A stretch of 64,000 nt of DNA, taken from contig NZ_CP009888.1 in assembly GCF_000788395.1 (NCBI RefSeq), forward strand, positions 806,001 through 870,000. Reading direction: 5' to 3'. Source of the DNA: Pseudoalteromonas piratica. GTDB lineage: Bacteria > Pseudomonadota > Gammaproteobacteria > Enterobacterales > Alteromonadaceae. Below the pieces are notes generated by a model. That model searched no databases and was not told where the DNA came from. It saw nothing but the letters and a program-made list of their open reading frames with translations. Below are positions 1 to 7,828 of this stretch, piece after piece. A program made the translations under genes and the position numbers. The first letter of the stretch is position 1. The number at the start of each line of letters is the position of its first letter.

Positions 1-840
1 ACCTGCAAAAAGAACAAGACATAACAGAAGATTTACCAAAATATTGCCTTTAGGCATTTTTTGAATTGTATTTAAACGTTGTTTCATAGTGCTTTTCTCC
101 GTGTAATAACTGTAGCTAGAAAGTGTGTTTTTATTATCTGAAACACAAGCTAGTAATGCGCGACAATAGGCAATACGTTGTGTTCTATTGGCATGGGCTA
201 ATACTGCAGCATCGCATGCGACTTCTTGTTGTTTTCTGTATTGGCTGTAACCAATCCAACACAGAGGGTTGAACCAAAAAGTAAGTAATAAGGTAATTGC
301 GAGGGCATTAAACCAGTTATCTTTGCGTGCGAAGTGAACCCACTCGTGCTGGAAAATAAGTTGTGCTTGCTCGCTGTCGTAACTTTGATGAAAATCAAGC
401 GGAATAAATAACCGTTGATTTGTTAAACCAAACAATACCGGGCTATTTACTGCATTGCTCAGATAGACAGGTAAACGGTTATTAACCTTATGACTGAATT
501 GTTTGCTAGCATTGAATTTTCTACTTATGGATAGGTGTTCATACACCACTAAAAAGCTCATTAAGCAAAAACCAGTTAACCACACCATGCTGAGTAAGCC
601 ATAGACATCCAGAGATTTTGACTGGGTGGTGACTGACACAACGTATCGATGCAACTCGGTTTCAAATGATATAGCACTTGAAACGGGTAAATTGTTTAAC
701 AGTAAAACCATTGGGACGATTAACCAAAGTGCGTATTGAAATCGGGCACTTAAATGGTCTTTTAACAGTTTACTGCATAGCAAAGTGCAAGTTATGGCTA
801 AACTAATTGGCCATAGTTGCTCTAATAACCAGTTAGTCAT
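1..840 (-). CDS. M56-family (BlaR1/MecR1-like) membrane metalloprotease, C-terminus cut by window edge
   Basis: Reading the minus strand from the ATG at 838-840 gives 280 open codons that run off position 1. The zinc protease motif HEWVH lies at residues 165-169 (His165 at 346-348), followed by a hydrophobic stretch and then QQEVACDAAV, whose Glu is the usual third zinc ligand of M56 peptidases. Several hydrophobic segments precede the motif (about residues 7-20, 35-50, 83-100). The start overlaps the end of the blaI-like gene by 8 bases, so the two are translationally coupled. In known BlaI/BlaR systems the sensor protease leads to repressor inactivation. The signal sensed here is unknown, and whether a C-terminal sensor domain exists cannot be seen. 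Confidence 0.88.
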   Translation of the reverse strand, partial: MTNWLLEQLWPISLAITCTLLCSKLLKDHLSARFQYALWLIVPMVLLLNNLPVSSAISFETELHRYVVSVTTQSKSLDVYGLLSMVWLTGFCLMSFLVVYEHLSISRKFNASKQFSHKVNNRLPVYLSNAVNSPVLFGLTNQRLFIPLDFHQSYDSEQAQLIFQHEWVHFARKDNWFNALAITLLLTFWFNPLCWIGYSQYRKQQEVACDAAVLAHANRTQRIAYCRALLACVSDNKNTLSSYSYYTEKSTMKQRLNTIQKMPKGNILVNLLLCLVLFAG

Positions 841-1204
841 TTTTTTGTTCCCAGTTGTCGATTAGGTTTTTTAACTCATCGATGTCTTGCTTGCTAAGAT
901 TTTTATTTTTAGCAAATCCTGTTACCAAAGGGGCAATACGCCCGTTAAATAATCGCTCAATTAAGCTTTCGCTTTCTTGTGCGCGATAGGCGTCTACTTC
1001 AAGTACTGGAGAATAAATATAGCTACGACCGCTTTTCTCAAAGTTAATCGCTCCTTTTTTTACCATTCGTCCTAGTAATGTTTTGACTGTTTTTTCATGC
1101 CAGTTCTTTTCTTTGTTGAGTTCTTCTACCACAGTTTGCGCGTCACAAGGGTAAACGCGCCATAATGCTTGAAGTACCTCAAATTCAGAATTACTGATAT
1201 CCAT
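833..1204 (-). CDS. BlaI/MecI/CopY-family winged-helix repressor
   Basis: The 123-aa protein matches the BlaI/MecI family: an N-terminal winged helix (residues about 5-70, with an NWHEKTVKTLLGRMVKKG recognition region) and a C-terminal dimerisation helix region. It lies directly upstream of the M56 protease with an 8-base overlap, the classical repressor-sensor pair. Two TACA-N2-TGTA palindromes lie upstream of its start, and the first overlaps its own ribosome binding site (AGGTG on the minus strand). Autoregulation and control of the divergent metallo-beta-lactamase-fold gene follow by inference. The family regulates beta-lactamases in Firmicutes, but in proteobacteria many members have no demonstrated link to antibiotics. 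Confidence 0.9.
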   Translation of the reverse strand: MDISNSEFEVLQALWRVYPCDAQTVVEELNKEKNWHEKTVKTLLGRMVKKGAINFEKSGRSYIYSPVLEVDAYRAQESESLIERLFNGRIAPLVTGFAKNKNLSKQDIDELKNLIDNWEQKND

Positions 1205-1206
1205 TT

Positions 1207-1222
1207 GATTACACCTGTAATT
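1207..1222. promoter_or_regulatory. BlaI-type operator O1
   Basis: ATTACACCTGTAAT at 1208-1221 is a perfect palindrome around the BlaI-family core TACA-N2-TGTA. It ends 3 bp before the repressor start codon and contains its Shine-Dalgarno AGGTG (minus strand), so bound repressor would sit over the translation start region. Confidence 0.85.
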
Positions 1223-1235
1223 TAAACTTGTTTAA

Positions 1236-1263
1236 GGATTACAGTTGTAATCATTTTCGTCAA
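1236..1263 (-). promoter_or_regulatory. candidate promoter of the BlaI/M56 pair
   Basis: On the minus strand TTGACG (1258-1263) is followed after 16 bp by TAATCC (1236-1241). The -10 and spacer are covered by O2, consistent with autorepression. The -10 is weak. Confidence 0.4.
1237..1252. promoter_or_regulatory. BlaI-type operator O2
   Basis: GATTACAGTTGTAATC is a perfect 16-bp palindrome apart from its two central bases and shares the TACA-N2-TGTA core with O1. The centres of the two sites are exactly 30 bp apart (about three helical turns), so two dimers could bind the same DNA face. O2 overlaps the proposed -35 of the metallo-beta-lactamase-fold gene and the proposed blaI promoter. Confidence 0.85.
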
Positions 1264-1273
1264 GTAATATTTT
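1246..1273 (+). promoter_or_regulatory. candidate promoter of the MBL-fold gene
   Basis: TTGTAA (1246-1251), a 16-bp spacer and TATTTT (1268-1273). The -35 lies inside O2, so BlaI binding would block it. The match to sigma-70 is moderate. Confidence 0.45.
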
Positions 1274-1336
1274 GCTGTTTTTTTAATCCATAAATTGTTA
1301 GAACTCGTAAAAGAACGAAAACAAATAAGGAACGCT

Positions 1337-2215
1337 ATGAAAAAGTTAACCAGATCATTACTGCTCTCAATAGGGATGATTTCAACCAGCTCAGTCATTG
1401 CTGACGTTAGTTTTAAGCTTGAAAAACTATCAGATAACTTACACGTGCTGTATGGACAAGGTGGCAATATAGCAATTAGTACAGGTGATGACGGGATCTA
1501 TATTGTTGACGACCAGTTCGCGAAATTGAGTGATGGAATAAAAGCGCAAATCAGTAAACTAAAGAGTGGTGTACCGGAATTTGTAATTAATACCCATCAT
1601 CATGGTGATCATACCGGTGGTAATGAAAACTTTGCTAATGCGGGCAGTCATGTAATCGCCCATCACAATGTGTACAGCCGTTTAAAGGAAAAGCATGGAG
1701 AAGGCTCTAAATACCTTCCTGTGATTAGCTTTAGCAAAGATATGACACTGCATTTTAACAATGAACATGCCCAGCTATGGCATTATCATAATGCACATAC
1801 TGACGGTGATGCGGTCATATTTTATGAAAAAGCCAATGCAGTACACCTTGGTGATATTTTCTTTAATTTAAATAGCCTGCCGTTTGTTGATGTTGATAGT
1901 GGTGGTTCTTTAGATGGTGTTATCAAGGCCGTATCTGATGTGCTTAGTAAAGTAGATGGTGCAACAAAAGTTATTCCAGGGCATGGTCCGGTCACCAATA
2001 AAGCTGGTTTAGAAAGTTACTTATCGCTACTCAAGCAGGCGAGAGAGTTAATGATCAACGCTATGGTAGATAACAAGAGTTTAGAAGATGTACTTGCATC
2101 AAAGCCCCTTGCTAGTTTAGCGCTCACTTATTCTAACTGGTTACCAGAAGAACGAGTAACAAAGCTATTTTATTTAAGCTTAAAGAATGCTGATAAAAGC
2201 AAGCATCATCATTAA
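1337..2215 (+). CDS. secreted metallo-beta-lactamase-fold hydrolase
   Basis: The start at 1337 has AAGGA seven bases upstream; an earlier in-frame ATG at 1295 would add 14 residues ahead of the signal peptide and has no ribosome site. The 292-aa product begins with a Sec-type signal peptide (MKKLTRSLLLSIG...VIA-D). The zinc motif HHHGDH (His87, His89, Asp91, His92) is present, with later ligands in NAHTDGD, HLGD and IPGHGP, as in the MBL superfamily. The C-terminus ends in three histidines. It is divergent from the BlaI/M56 pair and its promoter overlaps operator O2, so it is the likely regulated target. Periplasmic beta-lactamase activity is possible but unproven; other periplasmic MBL hydrolases look similar. 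Confidence 0.85.
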   Translation: MKKLTRSLLLSIGMISTSSVIADVSFKLEKLSDNLHVLYGQGGNIAISTGDDGIYIVDDQFAKLSDGIKAQISKLKSGVPEFVINTHHHGDHTGGNENFANAGSHVIAHHNVYSRLKEKHGEGSKYLPVISFSKDMTLHFNNEHAQLWHYHNAHTDGDAVIFYEKANAVHLGDIFFNLNSLPFVDVDSGGSLDGVIKAVSDVLSKVDGATKVIPGHGPVTNKAGLESYLSLLKQARELMINAMVDNKSLEDVLASKPLASLALTYSNWLPEERVTKLFYLSLKNADKSKHHH

Positions 2216-2243
2216 AAAAAGCCTTCTTCCCGCTTAAATGCTT

Positions 2244-2268
2244 CTAACTCCGTTAAGCACGGAGTTAG
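2244..2268 (+). terminator. hairpin downstream of MBL-fold gene
   Basis: CTAACTCCG / CGGAGTTAG form a perfect 9-bp stem with a 7-base loop, 29 bases after the stop. No strong T-run follows, so termination may be partial or Rho-assisted. Confidence 0.5.
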
Positions 2269-2346
2269 TCCCTAAATCACTTTATTCTTCTTTTTCTCAA
2301 TTAATTTGTTACTGTTTGTGTCACTTAAACTAAGGGAGTAACAAGT

Positions 2347-3285
2347 ATGTTGAACGAAAAGAATGATTTACAAGACTTAACTATGTCGGTACCAAAGAAA
2401 AAAGGACCGATTGTCGGGGCTATTGCAGGTCTTTTTGGTTTATCTCTTATCTATTCTGCAATGTACACGGTTGATGAAGGTCATGTGGGTATTATTAAGC
2501 GTTTTGGTGAAGCAAAAGAACAAGTGAACCCAGGTCTTCACACAAAAATACCTTTCGTTGATGATGTTGAGGTGTTGGAAATCCGTACTCGAAAAAATGT
2601 TGAAAAACTAAATGCCTCAACTCATGAACAAATGCCAGTAACTGCTGAAGTGTCTATCAACTGGACTGTAATGCGTGAGCAAGCGTTTGATTTATTCAAA
2701 AGCTATGGTGGTTTAACGCAGTTTGAAAGTCGTATTCTTGACCCTAAATTACGTTCTGCAGCAAAAGATGCATTAGCTCGATATAAAGCAGAAGAGTTAA
2801 TTCAAAACCGTTCGCAAGTAATTGCTCAAATTGAAGAGCTGTTAGTTGAAGAAATGAAAGAATATCCAGTAAAACTAGACTCTGCACAATTAGAGAATTT
2901 AGTATTACCTCAAAAGTATATTCAATCAATTGAAACGAAACAGACTGAGAAAAACTTAGCGGCAGCCGAAATGCACCGTCTAGAACGTCAAAAGTTGGAA
3001 GCGCAACGTGAAGTGAATACTGCGATGGCACAACGTGATGCGGCTAAAGCAAAAGCGGATGGTCAAGCATATTCAATTCGGGTTGAAGCTGAAGCACAGG
3101 CGGAGGCAATAAAGCTCAAAGGTTTGGCAGAAGCTGAAGCAATTCAAAAGAAGGCGGAAGCGATTAAAGCAAATGCGACGTTAGTTGATTATGTACGTGC
3201 ACAGCAATGGAATGGTCAAATGCCAACGACTGTAATGGGAGCAGACCAAAGTATTCTGTGGTCAATGGATGCTAAAAAGAAATAA
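2347..3285 (+). CDS. SPFH/band-7 (prohibitin-like) membrane protein
   Basis: The 312-aa product has one transmembrane helix at about residues 21-41, then a band-7 domain starting TVDEGHVGIIKRFGEA and continuing PGLHTKIPFVDDVEVLEIRT, then an Ala/Glu/Lys-rich coiled coil (about 190-285). That layout is typical of prohibitin/HflC/stomatin-type scaffold proteins, which assemble rings at membranes and modulate proteases or transport. AGGGAG eleven bases upstream supports the ATG at 2347. A small zinc-ribbon gene follows after 15 bp and is probably cotranscribed. No HflK partner is adjacent, so I do not call it HflC. Confidence 0.85.
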   Translation: MLNEKNDLQDLTMSVPKKKGPIVGAIAGLFGLSLIYSAMYTVDEGHVGIIKRFGEAKEQVNPGLHTKIPFVDDVEVLEIRTRKNVEKLNASTHEQMPVTAEVSINWTVMREQAFDLFKSYGGLTQFESRILDPKLRSAAKDALARYKAEELIQNRSQVIAQIEELLVEEMKEYPVKLDSAQLENLVLPQKYIQSIETKQTEKNLAAAEMHRLERQKLEAQREVNTAMAQRDAAKAKADGQAYSIRVEAEAQAEAIKLKGLAEAEAIQKKAEAIKANATLVDYVRAQQWNGQMPTTVMGADQSILWSMDAKKK

Positions 3286-3300
3286 TAATTAGGAGAGATT

Positions 3301-3504
3301 ATGGCTAAATGGACATGCCCTAAGTGTCAGTGCCAAAGCTACGATACTGATGAAATAGCCACAACAGGCAGTGGCTGGTCAAAAATCTTTGATATGCAAA
3401 ATAGGAAGTTCACCGCAGTAGTCTGTAAGAACTGTACTTACACTGAGTTTTATCGCGGTAAAACAAGTACCTTAGGTAATATTTTTGATTTATTTACCAA
3501 CTAA
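3301..3504 (+). CDS. small zinc-ribbon protein (DUF2082-like)
   Basis: The 67-aa protein opens with WTCPKCQC and ends with VVCKNCTYTEFYRG, two CxxC knuckles separated by about 36 residues, the pattern of the Zn-ribbon family annotated as DUF2082 or nucleic-acid-binding Zn-ribbon. AGGAGAG just upstream is a good ribosome site. It sits 15 bp after the band-7 gene and before a strong terminator, so the pair forms one unit. The function of the family is not known to me. Confidence 0.8.
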   Translation: MAKWTCPKCQCQSYDTDEIATTGSGWSKIFDMQNRKFTAVVCKNCTYTEFYRGKTSTLGNIFDLFTN

Positions 3505-3514
3505 AATTTGAAAT

Positions 3515-3542
3515 AAAAAACGCTGCAATTGCAGCGTTTTTT
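3515..3542. terminator. intrinsic terminator
   Basis: A-run, ACGCTGCAATTGCAGCGT palindrome and T-run form a symmetrical hairpin between convergent genes. It can serve the zinc-ribbon gene (+) and the DUF1653 gene (-). Confidence 0.88.
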
Positions 3543-3568
3543 ATTTTGATTTCATGCCTTTATAGCTT

Positions 3569-3778
3569 TTATTCTACCAAGGAAAAGCGTTTAAATACTT
3601 TACCGTCGCGCTCGATCTCTTCTAAAAACATCTCAATGGGTCTTACCCAAAGCGCTTGCTCACCATAGAGTGGTTTATAGAGCACCAATGTCTCTTGCGT
3701 CTCACTGTGGGTCACAGTATCAATTACTTGGTAAAAATTGCCTTTAAAATGTTGGAATTTTCCTGGTTTTATTTTCAT
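3569..3778 (-). CDS. DUF1653 family small protein
   Basis: The 69-aa protein has the compact DUF1653 pattern: KPGKFQHFKGNFYQVIDTVTHSETQETLVLY, then LWVRPIEMFLE, rich in aromatic residues. Its ATG overlaps the stop codon of the upstream nitroreductase-family gene by one base, implying translational coupling. The family has no established biochemical function that I know of; it is common in proteobacteria and phages. The two genes form an operon read leftwards to the shared terminator at 3515-3542. Confidence 0.82.
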   Translation of the reverse strand: MKIKPGKFQHFKGNFYQVIDTVTHSETQETLVLYKPLYGEQALWVRPIEMFLEEIERDGKVFKRFSLVE

Positions 3779-4455
3779 TATAGAAAGCTCGAAACTTCGG
3801 TGATGTCTTTTTTAACTAAGGCGTGTTCAGGCACTGTTGCATCATTTGCTGGGTAACCTGCGATAATGAGCATATAAGGGCGCTCATTATCTTTGTTTCT
3901 ACCACAAATGTCAGTTAAAAAACTCATTGGTTTGGGTGTATGTGTGAGTGTAACTAGGCCGCTATGATGAAGTGCTTGAATTAAAAACCCAGTGGCAATA
4001 CCCACACTTTCATGCACATAGTAATTGGTGTTCTTGTCTTCAGCGTGGATACCGCCTTTCTTTTGGCTAAAAATTGCAATTAACCAAGGGGCATGCTCTA
4101 GGTAGGGTTTTTGATCATCTGTACCAAGTGGTTTCAGTGCATCGAGCCACTCTTCACCTGCACGACCTTGATAGAACGAACGTTCTAAATCTTCGGCTGC
4201 TTCTCTGATTTTCTTTTTAACATCCATGCTATTGATTGCGACAAAATGCCAAGGTTGATGATTTGCACCGCTTGGTGCAGTTGCCGCAGCCTTAATGCAG
4301 GTTTCAATTATCTCTTTTGGTACAGGTTTATTTGAGAACGAGCGAATAGAGTGCCTTCGTTTACTGGTATCTAAAAACGTTTGTGCCCGATGTAACATCT
4401 CTTCCTGAGAGTATTCGATAAAGTCAGACAGTGGTACTGATTGATGATCTTGCAT
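3778..4455 (-). CDS. nitroreductase-fold flavoprotein with iodotyrosine deiodinase (IYD) signature
   Basis: The 225-aa protein belongs to the FMN nitroreductase superfamily. RRHSIRSFSNKPVP (33-46) and TAPSGANHQPWHFVAI (59-74) match the FMN-binding regions of iodotyrosine deiodinase. The IYD subfamily is marked by an active-site-lid Glu-Tyr-Lys triad spaced E-x3-Y-x20-K (Glu157, Tyr161, Lys182 in human). Here Glu91, Tyr95 and Lys116 have exactly that spacing. In characterised homologs it binds halotyrosine and removes iodide, bromide or chloride reductively. A marine host, where halotyrosines occur, makes this plausible. Unlike the human protein it has no membrane anchor. A generic nitroreductase is the alternative. 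Confidence 0.82.
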   Translation of the reverse strand: MQDHQSVPLSDFIEYSQEEMLHRAQTFLDTSKRRHSIRSFSNKPVPKEIIETCIKAAATAPSGANHQPWHFVAINSMDVKKKIREAAEDLERSFYQGRAGEEWLDALKPLGTDDQKPYLEHAPWLIAIFSQKKGGIHAEDKNTNYYVHESVGIATGFLIQALHHSGLVTLTHTPKPMSFLTDICGRNKDNERPYMLIIAGYPANDATVPEHALVKKDITEVSSFL

Positions 4456-4604
4456 TATTTTACCCTTTTTATTTGTGTTATATCCCGAGATGCCTCATCT
4501 AATCAAGCTAGATTAAAGTGTTGAACAAAAAATGGTCTAGTTAAGCAAAGGTTAATACTTTCGGCGCTACGATAGTATCATCAAGATCTAGGAGAGAAAG
4601 TACT

Positions 4605-5003
4605 ATGCAAGTTTCGATGAACTCTAATCCATTCAATACTTCATACCAATTGAATCATCAAAGTAATACAGCTACTCATCCGCAGGAAGATAATTCAGTA
4701 ACAGCTAATAGTGTTAATGTAAGCATATCTACTAATGCACAAGCTCTATATGAAAAAGAAAACGCGCAAGCAGACGTTGGAACATTACCCTCTGACGATC
4801 AAAACATTAAAGAAACAGCTAAGGCAATAGCAGCTTATAGAGCGGTTTCAAACTTGATGGATGATAGTATTTCAATGGGGGAAGCATATTTAATTAAAAA
4901 CAATGATACTGCTCGTCAGTTTTATGTGGGAAAAAGTCAGTTGAACCATCAGGCGAATATGGCTGAAACTTACTTAAATAACATTAATAATGAACTTGAA
5001 TAA
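4605..5003 (+). CDS. hypothetical protein, Asn/Gln/Ser-rich
   Basis: The 132-aa product has a low-complexity, polar N-terminal half (many Asn, Ser, Gln, Thr, residues 1-60) and a more ordered C-terminal half (about 65-132) that looks helical. No signal peptide, membrane helix or cysteine is present. AGGAGAG nine bases before the ATG supports the start. I do not recognise the family. The composition recalls small cytoplasmic proteins of Alteromonadales with no assigned role. It stands alone between the divergent IYD-like gene and a small lipoprotein gene. Confidence 0.6.
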   Translation: MQVSMNSNPFNTSYQLNHQSNTATHPQEDNSVTANSVNVSISTNAQALYEKENAQADVGTLPSDDQNIKETAKAIAAYRAVSNLMDDSISMGEAYLIKNNDTARQFYVGKSQLNHQANMAETYLNNINNELE

Positions 5004-5122
5004 AGCCATTTATAAAAAGCGCTGTACAACAGCCTTATCAGTTTAACTTCACACAGTATTTTACATTTTCTCTGTGAAAGTTGAGTTACAGTAACTTATG
5101 CAATTTACCAAGGAACTCGGCG

Positions 5123-5428
5123 ATGCGTAATGTTACTTTTATCCTTATACTTTCACTCTCAGGGTGCGTCGTTTTCCCTGTGAAAGACCAAGAAGCAACC
5201 CGTATTGCAAATGTGCGTTGCGAACTTTCCAGTGATAAGAAAGTTTTAAAAATAGTCGATGTTGCGAAAGCAACAAATACCTTTTATAGCGTTTCTGGCG
5301 TTGTACTCTCTCCTATACTGATTCCATTATCAGGATTACTTTCGGGTTCTTATACCTTAGTAAACAATATCTACTTTTATGGTGAGCAAAAAATCAAGTG
5401 TGATGATGCTGCTAGTGAAAGTCATTAA
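5123..5428 (+). CDS. small putative lipoprotein
   Basis: The start at 5123 has AAGGA eight bases upstream and gives a 101-aa protein beginning with a lipoprotein signal: hydrophobic FILILSL followed by the lipobox LSGC (Cys15). An earlier ATG would bury the signal behind 14 extra residues. After the lipidation site comes a short polar region with two more cysteines (mature region and near the C-terminus) and a hydrophobic, glycine-containing segment (about 55-80: SGVVLSPILIPLSGLLSG) that could associate with membrane. No family recognised. Confidence 0.6.
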   Translation: MRNVTFILILSLSGCVVFPVKDQEATRIANVRCELSSDKKVLKIVDVAKATNTFYSVSGVVLSPILIPLSGLLSGSYTLVNNIYFYGEQKIKCDDAASESH

Positions 5429-5538
5429 TTAGCAGACTAAAACCGATCACTTTATGATGTTCTTAAAAACCGATTATAGTAATCAAATTAATCTGTTTTA
5501 TCTTTTTAACTGAATTTCTTAATCTATATATCAAGCCA

Positions 5539-5567
5539 ATCGGAAAAAATTAATTAATTTTTCCGAT
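5539..5567. promoter_or_regulatory. long A/T-rich inverted repeat upstream of ahpC
   Basis: ATCGGAAAAA...TTTTTCCGAT forms a 29-bp nearly perfect palindrome (one extra A in the left arm). It ends 28 bp before the ahpC start, so it would probably lie in the 5' leader of the mRNA. It lacks a trailing T-run and is not the classical four-box OxyR motif. It may be an operator or a stabilising 5' hairpin. Confidence 0.55.
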
Positions 5568-5595
5568 GACTAATTACATTATAGAGAGAAATATT

Positions 5596-6165
5596 ATGAG
5601 CACATCGTTAATCAATACAACTATCCAACCTTTCAACGCAATGGCATACCACAATGGTGAGTTTGTTGAAGTTTCGGAAAAAGACGTTTTAGGTAAATGG
5701 GCGGTTGTATTCTTCTACCCAGCCGACTTTACTTTTGTTTGCCCAACCGAACTTGGCGACTTAGCGGATCACTACAGCAAGTTACAAGAAATGGGTGTTG
5801 AAGTGTACTCAGTATCAACTGACACACACTTTACACACAAAGCGTGGCACGATACGTCAGACACAATTAAGAAAATCCAGTTCCCAATGATTGGCGACCC
5901 AACTGGCCGTATTACGCGCAACTTCGGTGTAATGATTGAAGAAGACGGCTTAGCACTACGCGGCACATTTGTAATCAACCCTGAAGGTGAGATTAAAGTT
6001 ATCGAAACTCACGATTTAGGTATTGGCCGTGATGCAGGTGAACTTGTTCGTAAAATCCAAGCAGCACAGTATGTTGCATCACATGACGGTGAAGTTTGTC
6101 CTGCTAAATGGCAGCCAGGTGATGAAACACTTGCTCCTTCATTAGACCTAGTTGGCAAAATCTAA
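5596..6165 (+). CDS. ahpC: alkyl hydroperoxide reductase subunit C (2-Cys peroxiredoxin)
   Basis: The start at 5596 (AGAGAG upstream) gives 189 aa, close to the usual 187; an in-frame ATG at 5566 lies in the inverted repeat and is unlikely. The peroxidatic cysteine is in FTFVCPTE (Cys49) and the resolving cysteine in GEVCPAKW (Cys168). AhpC reduces H2O2, organic peroxides and peroxynitrite in the cytoplasm and is recycled by AhpF. The next gene, ahpF, starts 76 bp downstream after an intergenic hairpin that could set the ahpC:ahpF ratio. OxyR control is usual for the family, but I could not place a convincing OxyR site. Confidence 0.97.
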   Translation: MSTSLINTTIQPFNAMAYHNGEFVEVSEKDVLGKWAVVFFYPADFTFVCPTELGDLADHYSKLQEMGVEVYSVSTDTHFTHKAWHDTSDTIKKIQFPMIGDPTGRITRNFGVMIEEDGLALRGTFVINPEGEIKVIETHDLGIGRDAGELVRKIQAAQYVASHDGEVCPAKWQPGDETLAPSLDLVGKI

Positions 6166-6178
6166 CACCTCTTACCTT

Positions 6179-6200
6179 GCTGCCTGTTAGAGCAGGCAGC
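6179..6200 (+). terminator. intercistronic hairpin between ahpC and ahpF
   Basis: GCTGCCTG / CAGGCAGC form a perfect 8-bp stem with a 6-base loop, with no real T-run after it. It likely acts as an mRNA stabiliser or weak attenuator, allowing more AhpC than AhpF, rather than a full terminator. Confidence 0.6.
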
Positions 6201-6241
6201 AATTTGGTTTACCGATTAATGTCATTTAAGGAATGATCATC

Positions 6242-7816
6242 ATGAACAGTATTTTAGATAACAATATCAAAACACAATTACAGAGCCATTTTAGCAGTAT
6301 TGTCGACCCTGTAGAGCTGGTCATTGCCTTAGATGACAGTGATAAATCACAGGAAGTAAAAGCCTTAGCACATGATCTTTTAGCGCTAAGTGAGCATTTT
6401 TTAATTCGTGAAGACGATTCAATTGCACGCAAACCAATGCTTTCAATTCGTTCACCGAAAAGAGGCACCGAAATTAATTTTGCGGGTGTGCCAATGGGCC
6501 ACGAATTTACAAGCTTAATTTTGGCACTGTTGCATACAGGGGGCGTTGCTACCAAAGCAAGTGAGCTGGAGGTGGAACAAATTAAGGGTTTGCAAAGTAC
6601 ACTTAATTTCGAAGTGTATATTTCACTGAGTTGCCAAACATGCCCAGGAGTAGTACAAGCGCTTAATACAATTGCGGCTTTAAATTCGAATGTTACGGTT
6701 ACAATGATCGATGGTGCACTGTTCCAAGGTGAAGTGTCAGAGCGCAACATTTTGGCCGTACCAAGCGTGTATTTAAATGGTGAGCTATTTAGCCAAGGTG
6801 CACTTTCACTCAGTGACATTATCAATAAACTTGATGATGGCGCAGCAGAAAAAACAGCCGAGCTGCTGTCACAAAAAGATAAATTTGATGTACTTGTAGT
6901 CGGTGGTGGGCCAGCAGGTGCCTCCGCGGCAATTTATGCGGCGCGTAAGGGCTTAAAAACAGGTATTGTAGCTGAGCGCTTTGGTGGCCAAGTGGCAGAT
7001 ACTGTTGGCATTGAAAACTTTATTTCGGTGCAAAAAACAGAAGGGCCTAAGCTGGTGGCACAGCTTGAAGAACATGTTAAAGACTATGATGTTGATATTA
7101 TTACCCAACAAAAAGCGGTTACCTTAGGTAAGTCTGGCAACGTAGAAGTCGCACTGGAAAGCGGTGCAACACTGTCCAGTAAAAGTGTGATTTTGGCAAC
7201 AGGAGCACGCTGGCGTGAAATGAATGTACCGGGCGAACAAGAATATCGTGGTAAAGGTGTTGCTTACTGCCCGCACTGTGATGGTCCGTTATTTAAAGGC
7301 AAAAAAGTGGCAGTGATTGGTGGTGGTAACTCAGGCATCGAGGCCGCGATCGATTTAGCTAATATTGTTGAGCATGTTACCGTATTGGAGTTTGCTGATA
7401 CGTTACGTGCCGATGAAGTGCTGATCAAAAAGGCCAACAGCCTAGGTAATATTGAAATTATTAAAAGTGCACAAACCACTGAAGTTATCGGTGACGGTAC
7501 ACGAGTAACTGGCCTAAATTATACGGATCGTGCCTCTGGCGACGAACATAGCCTTTCCCTTGCCGGTATTTTTGTGCAAATAGGCTTAATTCCAAATACA
7601 GAGTTTTTAAAAGGCAGTATCGAATTAACTCCTTTTGGCGAGATTGTTATTGATGACAAAGGCGCTACATCAATGCCAGGTGTATATGCTGCTGGTGATG
7701 CGACAACCACACCATTTAAACAAATTATTATTGCAATGGGCAGTGGTGCAACAGCAAGTTTAGGCGCATTTGATTATTTAATTCGCCATGCTGATGGTAC
7801 GCAGCAAGTAGCATAG
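6242..7816 (+). CDS. ahpF: alkyl hydroperoxide reductase subunit F (NADH:peroxiredoxin reductase)
   Basis: AAGGA at 6228-6232 abuts an ATG at 6233 but is nine bases from the ATG at 6242, so 6242 is the start (524 aa, near the usual 521). The N-terminal domain has two thioredoxin folds with the CQTC pair (Cys131/Cys134) that hands electrons to AhpC. The rest is thioredoxin-reductase-like: FAD motif [17 protein letters not shown], catalytic CPHC (Cys343/Cys346), NAD(P)-site [10 protein letters not shown] and the C-terminal FAD motif GVYAAGDAT. It passes electrons from NADH through FAD to AhpC. Cotranscribed with ahpC and followed by a terminator. Confidence 0.97.
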   Translation: MNSILDNNIKTQLQSHFSSIVDPVELVIALDDSDKSQEVKALAHDLLALSEHFLIREDDSIARKPMLSIRSPKRGTEINFAGVPMGHEFTSLILALLHTGGVATKASELEVEQIKGLQSTLNFEVYISLSCQTCPGVVQALNTIAALNSNVTVTMIDGALFQGEVSERNILAVPSVYLNGELFSQGALSLSDIINKLDDGAAEKTAELLSQKDKFDVLVVGGGPAGASAAIYAARKGLKTGIVAERFGGQVADTVGIENFISVQKTEGPKLVAQLEEHVKDYDVDIITQQKAVTLGKSGNVEVALESGATLSSKSVILATGARWREMNVPGEQEYRGKGVAYCPHCDGPLFKGKKVAVIGGGNSGIEAAIDLANIVEHVTVLEFADTLRADEVLIKKANSLGNIEIIKSAQTTEVIGDGTRVTGLNYTDRASGDEHSLSLAGIFVQIGLIPNTEFLKGSIELTPFGEIVIDDKGATSMPGVYAAGDATTTPFKQIIIAMGSGATASLGAFDYLIRHADGTQQVA

Positions 7817-7828
7817 TTTATCCCTTAT

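Noticed and set aside
198..398. A 66-codon open frame on the minus strand
   Set aside because: It is out of frame with the M56 protease gene that fills 1-840, whose HEWVH motif and continuous coding support the other frame.
2200..2215. Artificial His-tag at the end of the MBL-fold protein
   Set aside because: Only three His codons in a natural context (KSKHHH) before the stop, followed by native intergenic sequence.
5470..5510. OxyR binding site upstream of ahpC
   Set aside because: An ATAG and some spaced A/T blocks are present, but the four-box ATAG-N7-CTAT pattern is not met.
6233..6241. Upstream ATG as the ahpF start
   Set aside because: The AAGGA site touches this ATG directly; the ATG at 6242 has correct spacing and gives the family length.
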